Shown: positions 17,061 through 23,804 of the stretch, in pieces
How the letters are laid out: every line of letters begins with the position of its first letter
Numbering within the stretch: position 1 is the stretch's first letter
IMG/VR virus record: IMGVR_UViG_3300037010_003012
Location: 1 to 37,722 of that record
DNA: 37,722 bases
Origin: a virus
Reading direction: 5' to 3' (one strand)
Position numbers and translations under genes: made by a program
Notes under the pieces: generated by a model
Told to the model about the DNA's origin: nothing
Database searches by the model: none
The model's input: only the letters and a program-made list of their open reading frames with translations

Positions 17061-17068
17061 TATTTATC
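17061..17068 (-). promoter_or_regulatory. Putative T4-type late promoter (GATAAATA)
   Basis: One mismatch to TATAAATA, immediately downstream of the terminator at 17077-17103 and 43 bases before the 906-residue gene. Terminator followed by late box also occurs at 36694 and, with a hairpin lacking a clear T-run, at 34888. Confidence 0.45.
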
Positions 17069-17076
17069 AGACAACA

Positions 17077-17103
17077 AAAAGGAGAAGCAGAACTTCTCCT
17101 TTT
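17077..17103 (-). terminator. Rho-independent terminator
   Basis: A perfect stem GGAGAAG/CTTCTCC (81-87 with 93-99 of 170xx), extended by A/T pairs, with a 5-base loop. On the minus strand it is followed by TTTTTGTTG. It ends transcription of the gene at 17118-17363. Confidence 0.85.
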
Positions 17104-17117
17104 ATCGCATACTAATT

Positions 17118-17363
17118 TTATTCAGGAGCTTGAGTTGGTTCAGCCTCTTCAGCCATGGCCAATTCAGCCTTGATTTTATTGATTAACTCACGAGTTAAAT
17201 CACGTACGGCCGCTTCAGAGCGAGCTACTTCCAGTCGTGCTTCAACTACTTTGTGTTCCCAATTTTGATGAATTGAGATAAGTTTTTTAACTTCATCTGA
17301 AAAGATGGTTAAGTCATATTGAACGCCATCAACAGTGATAGTTTGAGCGGTTTGTTCAGACAT
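17118..17363 (-). CDS. DUF6447-like small phage protein
   Basis: 81 residues. TVDGVQYDLTIFSDEVKKLI matches the start of the small family found in many T4-type phages (I believe DUF6447), followed by a helix of Glu/Ala/Arg heptads (about 35-65) that probably forms a coiled coil, and an acidic tail. Monocistronic: a late-like box upstream (17392-17399), ribosome site AGAGGA and a strong terminator downstream. Function unknown. Confidence 0.7.
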   Translation of the reverse strand: MSEQTAQTITVDGVQYDLTIFSDEVKKLISIHQNWEHKVVEARLEVARSEAAVRDLTRELINKIKAELAMAEEAEPTQAPE

Positions 17364-17391
17364 TTGTGTATCCTCTTTATTATAAAAAAAA

Positions 17392-17399
17392 TATTTATG
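17392..17399 (-). promoter_or_regulatory. Putative late promoter (CATAAATA)
   Basis: One mismatch to TATAAATA, 28 bases upstream of the ATG at 17363, followed by an A/T run. Confidence 0.4.
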
Positions 17400-17416
17400 G
17401 TTTTTAAAAATGAACT

Positions 17417-18742
17417 CTAGTGCTTTACAAAATCTAATAAATTTTGCTTTTTCTCATAGTTGGTCTCTAAAATAGTTTCTATAGCTTTAGATTTAGCTGT
17501 TTGAAATGAAAGTTTTTCGGACTTATTAGAGTCTGAAATTCTCAATGAAATAGGGTCCCATGTCATTTCAACTGAAGAACCAACTCCACTTGAATTACGT
17601 GTTTTTGTGAACTCAAATACATATATTCCCATGTCTCGCATTTGGTCAGTTTGGACAATGGCTATCATATTATCGGCGGTTTGAACTTTTGAATAACCAC
17701 CTTGTATATGCTGTTGACCAACTTTTTCAGCATCTAAACTTGCTCTACCTAACTGTGATGCGGTTACGATGGCGCAATCAAATTCAAATCCGATAGCTCT
17801 GAGCTCTTCAGCTTTATACTTATCAGCAAGCCAAATATTTTCATTTGAAACACCACGATTGGTCGACATTAAATCTAGGTAATCGACTACGATAAAGTCA
17901 GGTGCATATCCATGAGTTTGTTGAAACTCTTTCATATACGCTCTAATATGATTTGCCGTAGTAACGTTTTCAGGCATCCTCTTAATATAGAGTTCACCAC
18001 CACACTTAGTATGAAATCCTTGAACTTTTTCAGCAACCGTGGTAATATTTTTTAAAATATCAGATTGACCAATCATTGTGACCATACTGTCAAATCGTTT
18101 ACCAACGACTCGATCAGCAAGCTCTAATGAAAAGTAAACGCCCTTAAAACCTTGAGCAACAACATTAATTGCTAAGTTAGACATTGTCACTGACTTACCA
18201 ACACCTGAGGCGCCAGCTAATAACAACAACTCTTGTCTTGCTATACCACCTATAACCTCATCGACACTATTCCAGCCGGTTGGAATAGTAGGTGAATTCA
18301 TCAACAAATCATTTAGTCGAGCTTCAACGTTATCAAAGTATGAAATGCCGAGATCACGGTTTAATGATATACTTGCGGCGGCTTTTAAACCTTGCCATAG
18401 TGATTCAACATTTCCTTGTTCAATTAACTCCGGTCCTTTAAACGCCCATTCAATTGCTTCAGATAGTTGACAAAATTTTTCAATCTCTTCAGCGGCGTAT
18501 GCCTGTTCACCTTTTGTCAATTGAGCAAATTCAACATCAAAGTTAGTTTCAGCTTTGATGATGTGTGCATTCGGAATCTCACGATAAGTTTCAAAATATT
18601 CTTGAATGAAACTTACTGACTTTTTGATAGATGGGTCGAAATAACTTGGTTTAATGATAGTATTGCAGCGAGCGAAAAGTTCTTGATTACCAAGAAGAAG
18701 CTCGATGAGCACCTTCTGTTTTTCGACGGTAAAGTCGAACAT
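17417..18742 (-). CDS. 41: Replicative DNA helicase, T4 gp41 / DnaB type
   Basis: 441 residues, near the family length. The N-terminal helical domain (1-150) is followed by the RecA-like core with Walker A GASGVGKS (177-184), the segment GVYFSLELADRVVGKRF, Walker B FIVVDYLDLM and the later VTASQLGRASLD and RNSSGVG elements. The enzyme is a hexamer that moves 5' to 3' on the lagging strand and works with the primase. It follows the primase gene by 2 bases, so primase and helicase are co-translated. In T4 the genes are also adjacent. Confidence 0.93.
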   Translation of the reverse strand: MFDFTVEKQKVLIELLLGNQELFARCNTIIKPSYFDPSIKKSVSFIQEYFETYREIPNAHIIKAETNFDVEFAQLTKGEQAYAAEEIEKFCQLSEAIEWAFKGPELIEQGNVESLWQGLKAAASISLNRDLGISYFDNVEARLNDLLMNSPTIPTGWNSVDEVIGGIARQELLLLAGASGVGKSVTMSNLAINVVAQGFKGVYFSLELADRVVGKRFDSMVTMIGQSDILKNITTVAEKVQGFHTKCGGELYIKRMPENVTTANHIRAYMKEFQQTHGYAPDFIVVDYLDLMSTNRGVSNENIWLADKYKAEELRAIGFEFDCAIVTASQLGRASLDAEKVGQQHIQGGYSKVQTADNMIAIVQTDQMRDMGIYVFEFTKTRNSSGVGSSVEMTWDPISLRISDSNKSEKLSFQTAKSKAIETILETNYEKKQNLLDFVKH

Positions 18743-18744
18743 AC

Positions 18745-19725
18745 TTACCTCCGTGTTGAAAACCTGGACAACATGTCCAAGTGCAATAATATTGATTTAT
18801 CAGTTGATTTATTTTTTAACAGCTCGTGAATGGTCCAAAGCTTCCCATTGGTGACAATTGAAGAACAAATATCGTGTCCTCGCGGTGCATATGTTAGTGA
18901 GCCCATGCCAAGTTTGAAGACTATTTCAGCTAAGTGCTTACCAGTTTTATCTTGATCGATAACAAAGATTAATTCTCTTCTAGTTTTCTTTAAAAGTTCA
19001 ATCTTTGTTTCATTGAGTCCACTCCCAGCAAGGGCGATTCCATTCACATGGATTGCATCAAATACTCCTTCACAAACAAATAGCGGTAGGTCATGGTTTC
19101 TGAATAGCTCATCATGGTTAAATATAACCGCATCCCGTGGGACTGAGCAATTTTTGTAGCGGGGATTCTGCTGGTCAATTGACCTTGCTTGCCAGTAGAT
19201 GATTTTCCCAGCTTTAAAATAAGGAATAATAAGTCGATTATTATATTTTAAATCAGTTGAAATGTAAAATGGATAGTCAAACGCTGTTAAATTTCTTTCA
19301 ACTCGTAGATATTCACAAAATATTGGATTTAAACTCTCAGTGAGTAATGAACTGTTTTGTGGAAGTTCAACTATTGGAGTGAAAAGGTTAATCTTTTTCA
19401 GTTCGGCTACTGAGATATTTGATTCTTTTGCCTTATTGAAAAAGGCAGAGCCAGCAACTTGCAAAATTTGATCATTTGGAATTCCAAATGATATTAGTAA
19501 AGCTTTTAATTTTTTTGAAATATGACCATCAGTTGCGTCATATATTACAGAATATCCACAATTGAAACAATTATAATGGATAAATCCTGCTGAAAAAGAA
19601 AATCCACCTCTTTCTTTATAATCTGAGCACATTGGACATTTTACTGAATGGTATTTGCTATTTTTAGATACATTCAGATTTATATTGAATTTAATTAATT
19701 CTTCTAACGATTTAGATTTTATCAT
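18745..19725 (-). CDS. 61: DNA primase, T4 gp61 type
   Basis: 326 residues, near the T4 length (342). A zinc ribbon with C30, C33, C53 and C56 lies at the N-terminus. The Toprim core shows FVCEGVFDAIHVNG (E219) and FVIDQDKTG (D257, D259). The enzyme makes the short RNA primers for Okazaki fragments. The start at 19725 has ribosome site AGGAG only 12 bases away from the divergent start of the homing endonuclease remnant at 19738, so the two share the intergenic control region. Confidence 0.92.
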   Translation of the reverse strand: MIKSKSLEELIKFNINLNVSKNSKYHSVKCPMCSDYKERGGFSFSAGFIHYNCFNCGYSVIYDATDGHISKKLKALLISFGIPNDQILQVAGSAFFNKAKESNISVAELKKINLFTPIVELPQNSSLLTESLNPIFCEYLRVERNLTAFDYPFYISTDLKYNNRLIIPYFKAGKIIYWQARSIDQQNPRYKNCSVPRDAVIFNHDELFRNHDLPLFVCEGVFDAIHVNGIALAGSGLNETKIELLKKTRRELIFVIDQDKTGKHLAEIVFKLGMGSLTYAPRGHDICSSIVTNGKLWTIHELLKNKSTDKSILLHLDMLSRFSTRR

Positions 19726-19737
19726 AGGAGTACTAAA

Positions 19738-20201
19738 TGAAAATTTTTACACCAACAATTCTTTACATAAAATGTCATACAATTACTGGAAAACTTTATT
19801 TTGGAAAAACAAAAAGAAAAACGTTGACAAATATTTAGGTTCAGGAAAATATTGGAAATATCATATTAACAAACACTGGAAACAACATGTAGTTACTTTA
19901 TGGAGCGACACATTTAATTCATTTGAAGAATTAACTAATTTCACTACAACTTTTTCAATAAAACTATCTAAAAGTAAATCTGGAGCAAATCATCCACAAT
20001 TTGGAAAATGCAGAACATCAGAAGAAAAGAAAAATTTCATTGGGCTCAAAAGGTCGCAAATTATCTGAAGAACAAAAAAATAATAGACCGATACTAATAT
20101 ACCCTCACTGCGAAAAACAAGGCAGATCTGCTGGAGCAATGAAAATTCAATTAATTCTCGAAGTGATTTCATACATCCATGTTAAAAAGAATAGAGAATA
20201 G
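19738..20201 (+). pseudogene. Decayed GIY-YIG homing endonuclease
   Basis: Three frames are needed. Frame 1: MKIFTPTILYIKCHTITG then KLYFGKTKRK, a GIY-YIG start (LYIK...YFGKT). Frame 2: NVDKYLGSGKYWKYHINKH, continuing to HPQFGKCRTSEEKK. Frame 3: SLGSKGRKLSEEQKNN, a NUMOD3-type DNA-binding motif, then YPHCEKQGRSAGAMK, like the CPHC-GK-G-x-GG-x-MK element at the end of these enzymes. The junctions lie in A-runs: one missing A (A5 for A6) and one extra A. It is on the opposite strand to its neighbours, and so is probably a free-standing mobile gene that landed between primase and muramidase and then decayed. Confidence 0.75.
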
Positions 20202-20228
20202 AAACCCGTATTCTATCCTCTATTTTGG
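20190..20228. terminator. Bidirectional terminator between convergent genes
   Basis: Stem AATAGAG/CTCTATT plus ATAGAA/TTCTAT with one A/C mismatch and a 7-base loop. Followed by TTTT on the + strand and by TCTTTTT on the minus strand. It would serve the homing endonuclease remnant (+) and the muramidase (-). Confidence 0.65.
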
Positions 20229-20236
20229 TGTGATGT

Positions 20237-20851
20237 TTAAACGAATATCATTTGAAGTGTCTTTATATGATTATAGACCAGGCGAACATATGGTAGTTTC
20301 CACGGGGCTTTGCCCACATTACCTGGTCCTCTATTATACGCGGCAATTACCCACATATCATCATTTTTTATATGATATAACGATTTTAAGTATCGACTAG
20401 CAATGGCGACATTAAATTTATCATCTGTTGCTAGCTTTTGCTTAATGTTAGCATCGGCAACTTTAAAGGTGGTTCTTAAGTCTGGATTTTCAGCCAAAAC
20501 TCCCTTTGCTGTTGAAGCTTTTATTTGTGCTAAACCGACTGACTGGTCAACTTGCCGCTTATGGCGAGCCGTCCTAAATTTATCAGCGGTTCCAGCCTTT
20601 GATTCTTGCATTATGATGCCAGTCAAAATCGCTGGATTTCTTAGGCCGTCTTTTTTGGCAACTAGATAAGCCATCTTTAAGACGTCCGTTTGTTGATCAG
20701 AAAGCTGTTTTGCACTGTGAGCAGTGTGTTTACGACTTTCGCCCGTGTGTTTCACAATCTTATGTTGATCATGAACTCGTTTCGCATGTGCTGGTTCAGA
20801 AAAAGCAATCATCACACCAAGCAATGCAATGCAGGTTACAGTGTTTCTCAT
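20237..20851 (-). CDS. Secreted lytic transglycosylase-like muramidase (SLT family)
   Basis: 204 residues. A signal peptide is visible: MRN, hydrophobic core TCIALLGVMIAF, then a likely cut after AHA (21-23). Residues 24-50 are a basic, His-rich spacer. The SLT domain shows IIMQES with the catalytic E83, SVGLAQI (104-110) and IAAYNRGPGNV (169-179). It cleaves the glycan chain of peptidoglycan, probably in the periplasm after export, and could act as a lysin or in lysis control. The ribosome site GAGGGAG is 7 bases before ATG. A 257-base structured leader and a late box precede it. Confidence 0.82.
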   Translation of the reverse strand: MRNTVTCIALLGVMIAFSEPAHAKRVHDQHKIVKHTGESRKHTAHSAKQLSDQQTDVLKMAYLVAKKDGLRNPAILTGIIMQESKAGTADKFRTARHKRQVDQSVGLAQIKASTAKGVLAENPDLRTTFKVADANIKQKLATDDKFNVAIASRYLKSLYHIKNDDMWVIAAYNRGPGNVGKAPWKLPYVRLVYNHIKTLQMIFV

Positions 20852-21108
20852 AGGTTTCTCCCTCTTTACACTTTTGTCGCATCAGTAAGGGTAACTACTC
20901 CACGGGAAAATCATCTTTCTTACCCTACACGACGGGGCACAAGACTTCGGGTTGTCTTTTCGTGCCGTTTCCTTAACCTATTGAGTAAAAAGGTTGAACA
21001 CCTTCTTAGGTTAAGGCCAGAAGACCAAGCTGATATAGCTCTGATACCCAAGCTGGTGGGTGCCATAAAGGTCAATAAACACCAGACTCAAAAAAGAGAC
21101 TGATAATT
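20852..21108 (-). ncRNA. Structured late leader or small RNA upstream of the muramidase
   Basis: No minus-strand gene fills these 257 bases, and they are richer in G+C than the surroundings. On the minus strand there are three strong stems: CCTTAACCTA/TAGGTTAAGG (10 bp) enclosing AAGGT/ACCTT; GGCAC/GTGCC with inner AGAC/GTCT; and GGGTAA/TTACCC extended by GTA/TAC with one bulge. Near the 5' end is a weaker CAGTCTC/GAGTCTG hairpin. The late box at 21109-21116 would start transcription at its edge. I do not recognise a known RNA family, tRNA or intron core. It could be a leader controlling lysin synthesis or a separate RNA. Confidence 0.5.
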
Positions 21109-21116
21109 TATTTATA
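21109..21116 (-). promoter_or_regulatory. T4-type late promoter (TATAAATA, exact)
   Basis: Exact match to the T4 late -10 box, just downstream of the Thg1 gene stop (21119). It faces the structured leader and muramidase. Confidence 0.6.
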
Positions 21117-21118
21117 AA

Positions 21119-21910
21119 TTATTTTTCAAACTTTACCGGGTCTGCCCCAAAAAATAAAGCTTCTTTTGGATTTGTCAAAGAAGTTAAAATTGGCAGTTCT
21201 AATCGAACAATACCAGATCGTTCTACTGGACCAGTTGGTCTAAATTGAACTGGTATATTTTCCAATTCTTCTTGACGTAATTCGCGCAAAATCTTAGCTC
21301 GTTTAAAGATAGATCCACGCTTATAACGAGTTGCCAATCCATGCCAATCATATCCGGCTTCTTGCAATCTTGCTAAACGTTGTTTAGTTCCCATACCTTG
21401 TAATGACTTATGACTAAACAAAGAACTCGCGGCCATATTGATACTGTTACGATAAGCATCAAGTTCTCGCCACATAACATTTTCTGCAGCTAAATCTAAA
21501 CTTGGAATATGCCAAATACGACAGTCAAATGTAGGAACATTAACATTATGTTCCAGTTCAGTTTCAGATAGATGCTTTGCAAAAACAACCGAAGTTGTAG
21601 CAGCTAAAGTTGTCAAAATCTTGTTAACACGCCCATCAAAAATGTTTAACTCATTCCATACCAATGTAATTTCATCTGATTGGACATATGCAACTAAAGC
21701 ACTGAACTCATCAACAAGATATTTTGCAGTTTCTTCCATTGCCCAAATAAAGCCACTGTCAAAAGGCTTTATTGCTTTCCTTGTCAGTGTATGAAAAGAA
21801 CGACCATCAAGTCTGGCAATCACTGGAACACCGGCAATTAGCTTCTGTTCAAAGTGCTTCTCAAACACCTTGTGCTTGTCGCCTAGTGACATAAAATTTA
21901 AACTTGTCAT
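21119..21910 (-). CDS. tRNA-His guanylyltransferase (Thg1/TLP family)
   Basis: 263 residues. Matches: VIARLDGRSFHTLT (D35, G36, H40) and VAYVQSDEITLVW (S78, D79, E80), the two metal-binding motifs of the Thg1 palm; then an AYRNSINMAASSLFSHKSL segment like bacterial and phage Thg1-like proteins rather than the eukaryotic HINNLYN motif. Family knowledge: these enzymes add nucleotides in the 3' to 5' direction, either G-1 on tRNA-His or in tRNA 5'-end repair. No tRNA gene is seen in the window. Inference: 5' repair of host or phage tRNA. It overlaps the stop of the 62-residue gene by 1 base and is probably co-transcribed from 22123-22131. Confidence 0.9.
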   Translation of the reverse strand: MTSLNFMSLGDKHKVFEKHFEQKLIAGVPVIARLDGRSFHTLTRKAIKPFDSGFIWAMEETAKYLVDEFSALVAYVQSDEITLVWNELNIFDGRVNKILTTLAATTSVVFAKHLSETELEHNVNVPTFDCRIWHIPSLDLAAENVMWRELDAYRNSINMAASSLFSHKSLQGMGTKQRLARLQEAGYDWHGLATRYKRGSIFKRAKILRELRQEELENIPVQFRPTGPVERSGIVRLELPILTSLTNPKEALFFGADPVKFEK

Positions 21911-22098
21911 TACTTAATTCCAAATTGAGTTTTAATTTCCGCCAAATGAAGTGCTTCATTTGTTACTCTGACTTTTCGAATTCCGTCAACCTCAACTTCT
22001 TTATTACAAAAGACATATTCTTCAGCAGTCAATGAAATTGATTCAAAAAACTCAGTGGAAAATTCAAAATTAATTTCAGATATTGTATCTGTTTTCAT
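21910..22098 (-). CDS. Small uncharacterised protein
   Basis: 62 residues with acidic and hydrophobic stretches (EINFEFSTEFFESISLTAEE) and a basic IRKVRVTNE strand. No motif. The ribosome site GTAGGAGG is well placed before ATG, and the Thg1 ATG overlaps its stop by one base, so it is the first gene of a two-gene unit. Confidence 0.55.
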   Translation of the reverse strand: MKTDTISEINFEFSTEFFESISLTAEEYVFCNKEVEVDGIRKVRVTNEALHLAEIKTQFGIK

Positions 22099-22122
22099 AA
22101 CTACCTCCTACAACACGAAATT

Positions 22123-22131
22123 ATTATATCA
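22123..22131 (-). promoter_or_regulatory. Extended -10 promoter for the Thg1 unit
   Basis: The minus strand reads TGATATAAT, an exact match to TGnTATAAT, 25 bases before the ATG at 22098. It overlaps the end of the upstream gene. The same exact box precedes the clamp gene (26729). Confidence 0.55.
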
Positions 22132-22359
22132 CAATTTCAACGAATGTTTATCTAAAAGTTTGATGAGTTTATCATATTCTTGATTTCGTTCATCTAGTTC
22201 ATCATACATCCAATAAACTTCAGTTTCATGCCCAAATGAAAATTTTATACTAGGATGTTGAGCCCATTCAGCTTTTCTAAAATAGCAGCAAAGCTCCAAA
22301 TTAATTGGTAAACGCTGCCTAAACGCATTTTCGGGTATTGTGGTTTTAATCCATTTCAT
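22129..22359 (-). CDS. Small uncharacterised protein
   Basis: 76 residues, with Trp/Tyr-rich strands (LELCCYFRKAEWAQHPS, ETEVYWMYDEL) and a helical Leu/Lys end. Ribosome site AGGAG before ATG. It lies between a terminator (22377-22403) and the Thg1 promoter. No motif recognised. Confidence 0.5.
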   Translation of the reverse strand: MKWIKTTIPENAFRQRLPINLELCCYFRKAEWAQHPSIKFSFGHETEVYWMYDELDERNQEYDKLIKLLDKHSLKL

Positions 22360-22376
22360 ATGCTTCTCCTAAAGAC

Positions 22377-22403
22377 AAAAATGGGGAACCGAAGCTCCCC
22401 ATT
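22377..22403 (-). terminator. Rho-independent terminator
   Basis: Perfect 9-bp stem AAATGGGGA/TCCCCATTT with a short loop, followed on the minus strand by TTTTTGTCTTT. It closes the monocistronic gene at 22423-22866. Confidence 0.85.
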
Positions 22404-22422
22404 TAGCTAAATCAAAACTTAC

Positions 22423-22866
22423 TTATAGTAAGAATGTCTTAGTTGCTTGGTCAAGGTTCGATTCAGCTGGATTTACAAAATCAGCACCAATCATTCCGTC
22501 AGAGATACGACCTAACTGCAGGTTTGCCAAGCTATCTTGCGTAGCCCTTGCGCCTTTTGGACGTTTAATTTTAACGAAATTAACATGCACATAATCTAAA
22601 CCGTTAATGCCATTTGAAAAACGAGCTTGTGATAACAATTCATAAAGCGGATACTTATCAGCATGAGGACCAGTAACAACGCGTTTAATACGACCTTTGT
22701 CAATTTGATGCAGTGATTGAATATCAACATACGCCAATGAACCATCAGCGAATTCATTAACAATCGCAACTTCTTTTAATAGACCACTGTCATCTACATC
22801 AACCAAAAAGATATGTGGCAAAGAAGTTGGGGTTTTTTGGATTTTATTAGCTTTTTCAGCTGCCAT
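22423..22866 (-). CDS. Uncharacterised protein with RNA-controlled start
   Basis: 147 residues, mixed alpha/beta, no transmembrane segment. Recognisable strands: HIFLVDVDDSGLLKEVAIV, GSLAYVDIQSLHQ, YVHVNFVKIKRP; the end is Ala/Asn-rich. I do not recognise the family. The gene stands alone between a strong terminator and a 120-base structured leader that can hide its ribosome site (see 22869-22988), the arrangement used by T4 late genes that must stay silent early. This suggests a late product, possibly virion or lysis-related. Confidence 0.6.
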   Translation of the reverse strand: MAAEKANKIQKTPTSLPHIFLVDVDDSGLLKEVAIVNEFADGSLAYVDIQSLHQIDKGRIKRVVTGPHADKYPLYELLSQARFSNGINGLDYVHVNFVKIKRPKGARATQDSLANLQLGRISDGMIGADFVNPAESNLDQATKTFLL

Positions 22867-22868
22867 GC

Positions 22869-22988
22869 TTTATTCTCCTATTTGAGGGGTTCACGTATAA
22901 CGTTTTAAATAACCCTGGTTACGATAGCCGAGAGGACATCCTCTCTGACAAGAAGTAGCTTGTCTAATACTATCTATAGGAGAATAAA
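22869..22988 (-). promoter_or_regulatory. Multi-helix leader that sequesters the ribosome binding site
   Basis: A perfect 13-bp inverted repeat, TTTATTCTCCTAT (22869-22881 on +) and ATAGGAGAATAAA (22976-22988 on +), closes a region with four inner hairpins: GGGTT/AACCC around ACGT-ATA-ACGT, GGTTA/TAGCC, GAGAGG/CCTCTC with a 4-base loop, and GACAAG/CTTGTC with a 6-base loop. On the minus strand the inner-side copy carries AGGAG, the ribosome site of the gene starting at 22866, so it would be fully paired in RNA read from upstream. Possible 13-bp alternative: a remnant inverted duplication. Confidence 0.6.
22971..22978 (-). promoter_or_regulatory. Late-like promoter inside the sequestering stem
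   Basis: The minus strand reads TATAGATA, one mismatch to TATAAATA. RNA started about 6-7 bases downstream (near 22964) would lack the 5' half of the 13-bp stem (22976-22988), leaving the ribosome site free. Confidence 0.4.
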
Positions 22989-22995
22989 AGTGACT

Positions 22996-23260
22996 TTAAT
23001 ACCCGTTAAAATCAACCTCTTCTAGCAATTCAGCGAGCGCTTTTAAATTATTTGCTCAGCTGCATTCATTAATATCAATGTGGTATTTGTCTGGATTTAA
23101 ACTATCTCCTGCTTCTATGCTATAAGAAAAAGAACCAGGAAAGCCTCGCTCCAAAAACTCATTGATAAAATAAGAACATTAAGCTTTTGTTAAAAAATGA
23201 AAGCTGTCACTGACAAATCGATGCTTTAGTTCCAGCTTCAGTTTCACCGCTATAAGCCAT
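22996..23260 (-). pseudogene. Decayed small gene with one frameshift and two stops
   Basis: Starting from ATG at 23260 (overlapping the previous stop) the reading is MAYSGETEA, then after a one-base shift ELKHRFVSDSFHFLTKA, stop (23179-23181), CSYFINEFLERGFPGSFSY, SIEAGDSLNPDKYHIDIN, ECS, stop (23056-23058), ANNLKALAELLEEVDFNGY, stop at 22996. With the shift and two stops repaired it is a plausible 86-residue protein. I do not recognise it. Unlike the tail-family breaks, it carries nonsense changes, so this is true decay and not only a homopolymer artefact. Confidence 0.65.
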
Positions 23261-23498
23261 AATCTTTTATTCTTGTATTACCATCACCACCATATGGTAC
23301 ACACATACCATCCCAACCTTCAGCATTTGAGCCAGTAAATAATTCAAATTCGATATCAAATTCAGAGCTACTCATATCTAATATGGCTTCACTGACAACA
23401 GCTTGAGCTAAAGCTGTATTTTCTGCATATGTTGAATCTTCGTCAACAGCAATTACCATATCAAAATGTACCCTAGCAACTAACAATTTTTGACTCAT
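23250..23498 (-). CDS. Small uncharacterised acidic protein
   Basis: 82 residues, acidic, with ARVHFDMVIAVDEDSTY and FELFTGSNAEGWDGMCVPYGG. It begins with a beta strand and ends in a Gly/Asp loop. Ribosome site AGAGG before ATG. It is followed by the decayed gene, with overlapping stop and start. No motif recognised. Confidence 0.5.
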   Translation of the reverse strand: MSQKLLVARVHFDMVIAVDEDSTYAENTALAQAVVSEAILDMSSSEFDIEFELFTGSNAEGWDGMCVPYGGDGNTRIKDYGL

Positions 23499-23510
23499 AT
23501 AAACCTCTTA

Positions 23511-23804
23511 TTAATATAAATTTTCGCTAAACAGTTCTTTACCATCACCGCCGCATCGGTCCCAAATTTGGTTAGCTTCTTGAGCAATTATCCAAGCAGC
23601 TTCTCTGTCATGGAATTTTCCAAACTTATCGATAAACCCTTGAACATGGCCTAGCTTTTTCCAATAGTTCCAATCTGGATTAATACGCTGCATTGCAGTC
23701 CGCATAGTCTCATCAAAATGTCGTGGACCTACAATTATAGTGCCATCACCATATTGATTTGCCGCACAGACTATTCGATTTTTTGTTCTATCTCTATTTG
23801 ACAT
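23511..23804 (-). CDS. Conserved small T4-type phage protein
   Basis: 97 residues. The arrangement VCAANQYGDGTIIVGPRHFD, then GFIDKFGKFHDREAAWIIA and a C-terminal GGD...LFSENLY is one I recognise from uncharacterised proteins of T4-type phages, without a known function. Overlaps the upstream gene's 3' end by 34 bases. Confidence 0.6.
   Translation of the reverse strand: MSNRDRTKNRIVCAANQYGDGTIIVGPRHFDETMRTAMQRINPDWNYWKKLGHVQGFIDKFGKFHDREAAWIIAQEANQIWDRCGGDGKELFSENLY

Noticed and set aside
19655-19737. Upstream extension of the homing endonuclease frame into the primase gene
   Set aside because: The GIY-YIG-like sequence begins at the ATG at 19738 in another frame; the extension is antisense to the primase N-terminus.
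20690-21103. 137-codon + strand frame over the muramidase start and the structured leader
   Set aside because: Composition is not protein-like, it is antisense to the signal peptide, and the region is better explained by paired stems.
20852-21108. Possible tRNA, tmRNA or group I intron core
   Set aside because: A GTTCA-like loop is present, but its stem and loop sizes do not fit a T-arm, and no intron P/Q/R/S core is seen. Kept only as an unassigned structured RNA.
22869-22988. Hammerhead ribozyme in the multi-branch leader
   Set aside because: No CTGANGA or GAAA core elements in the right places on either strand.
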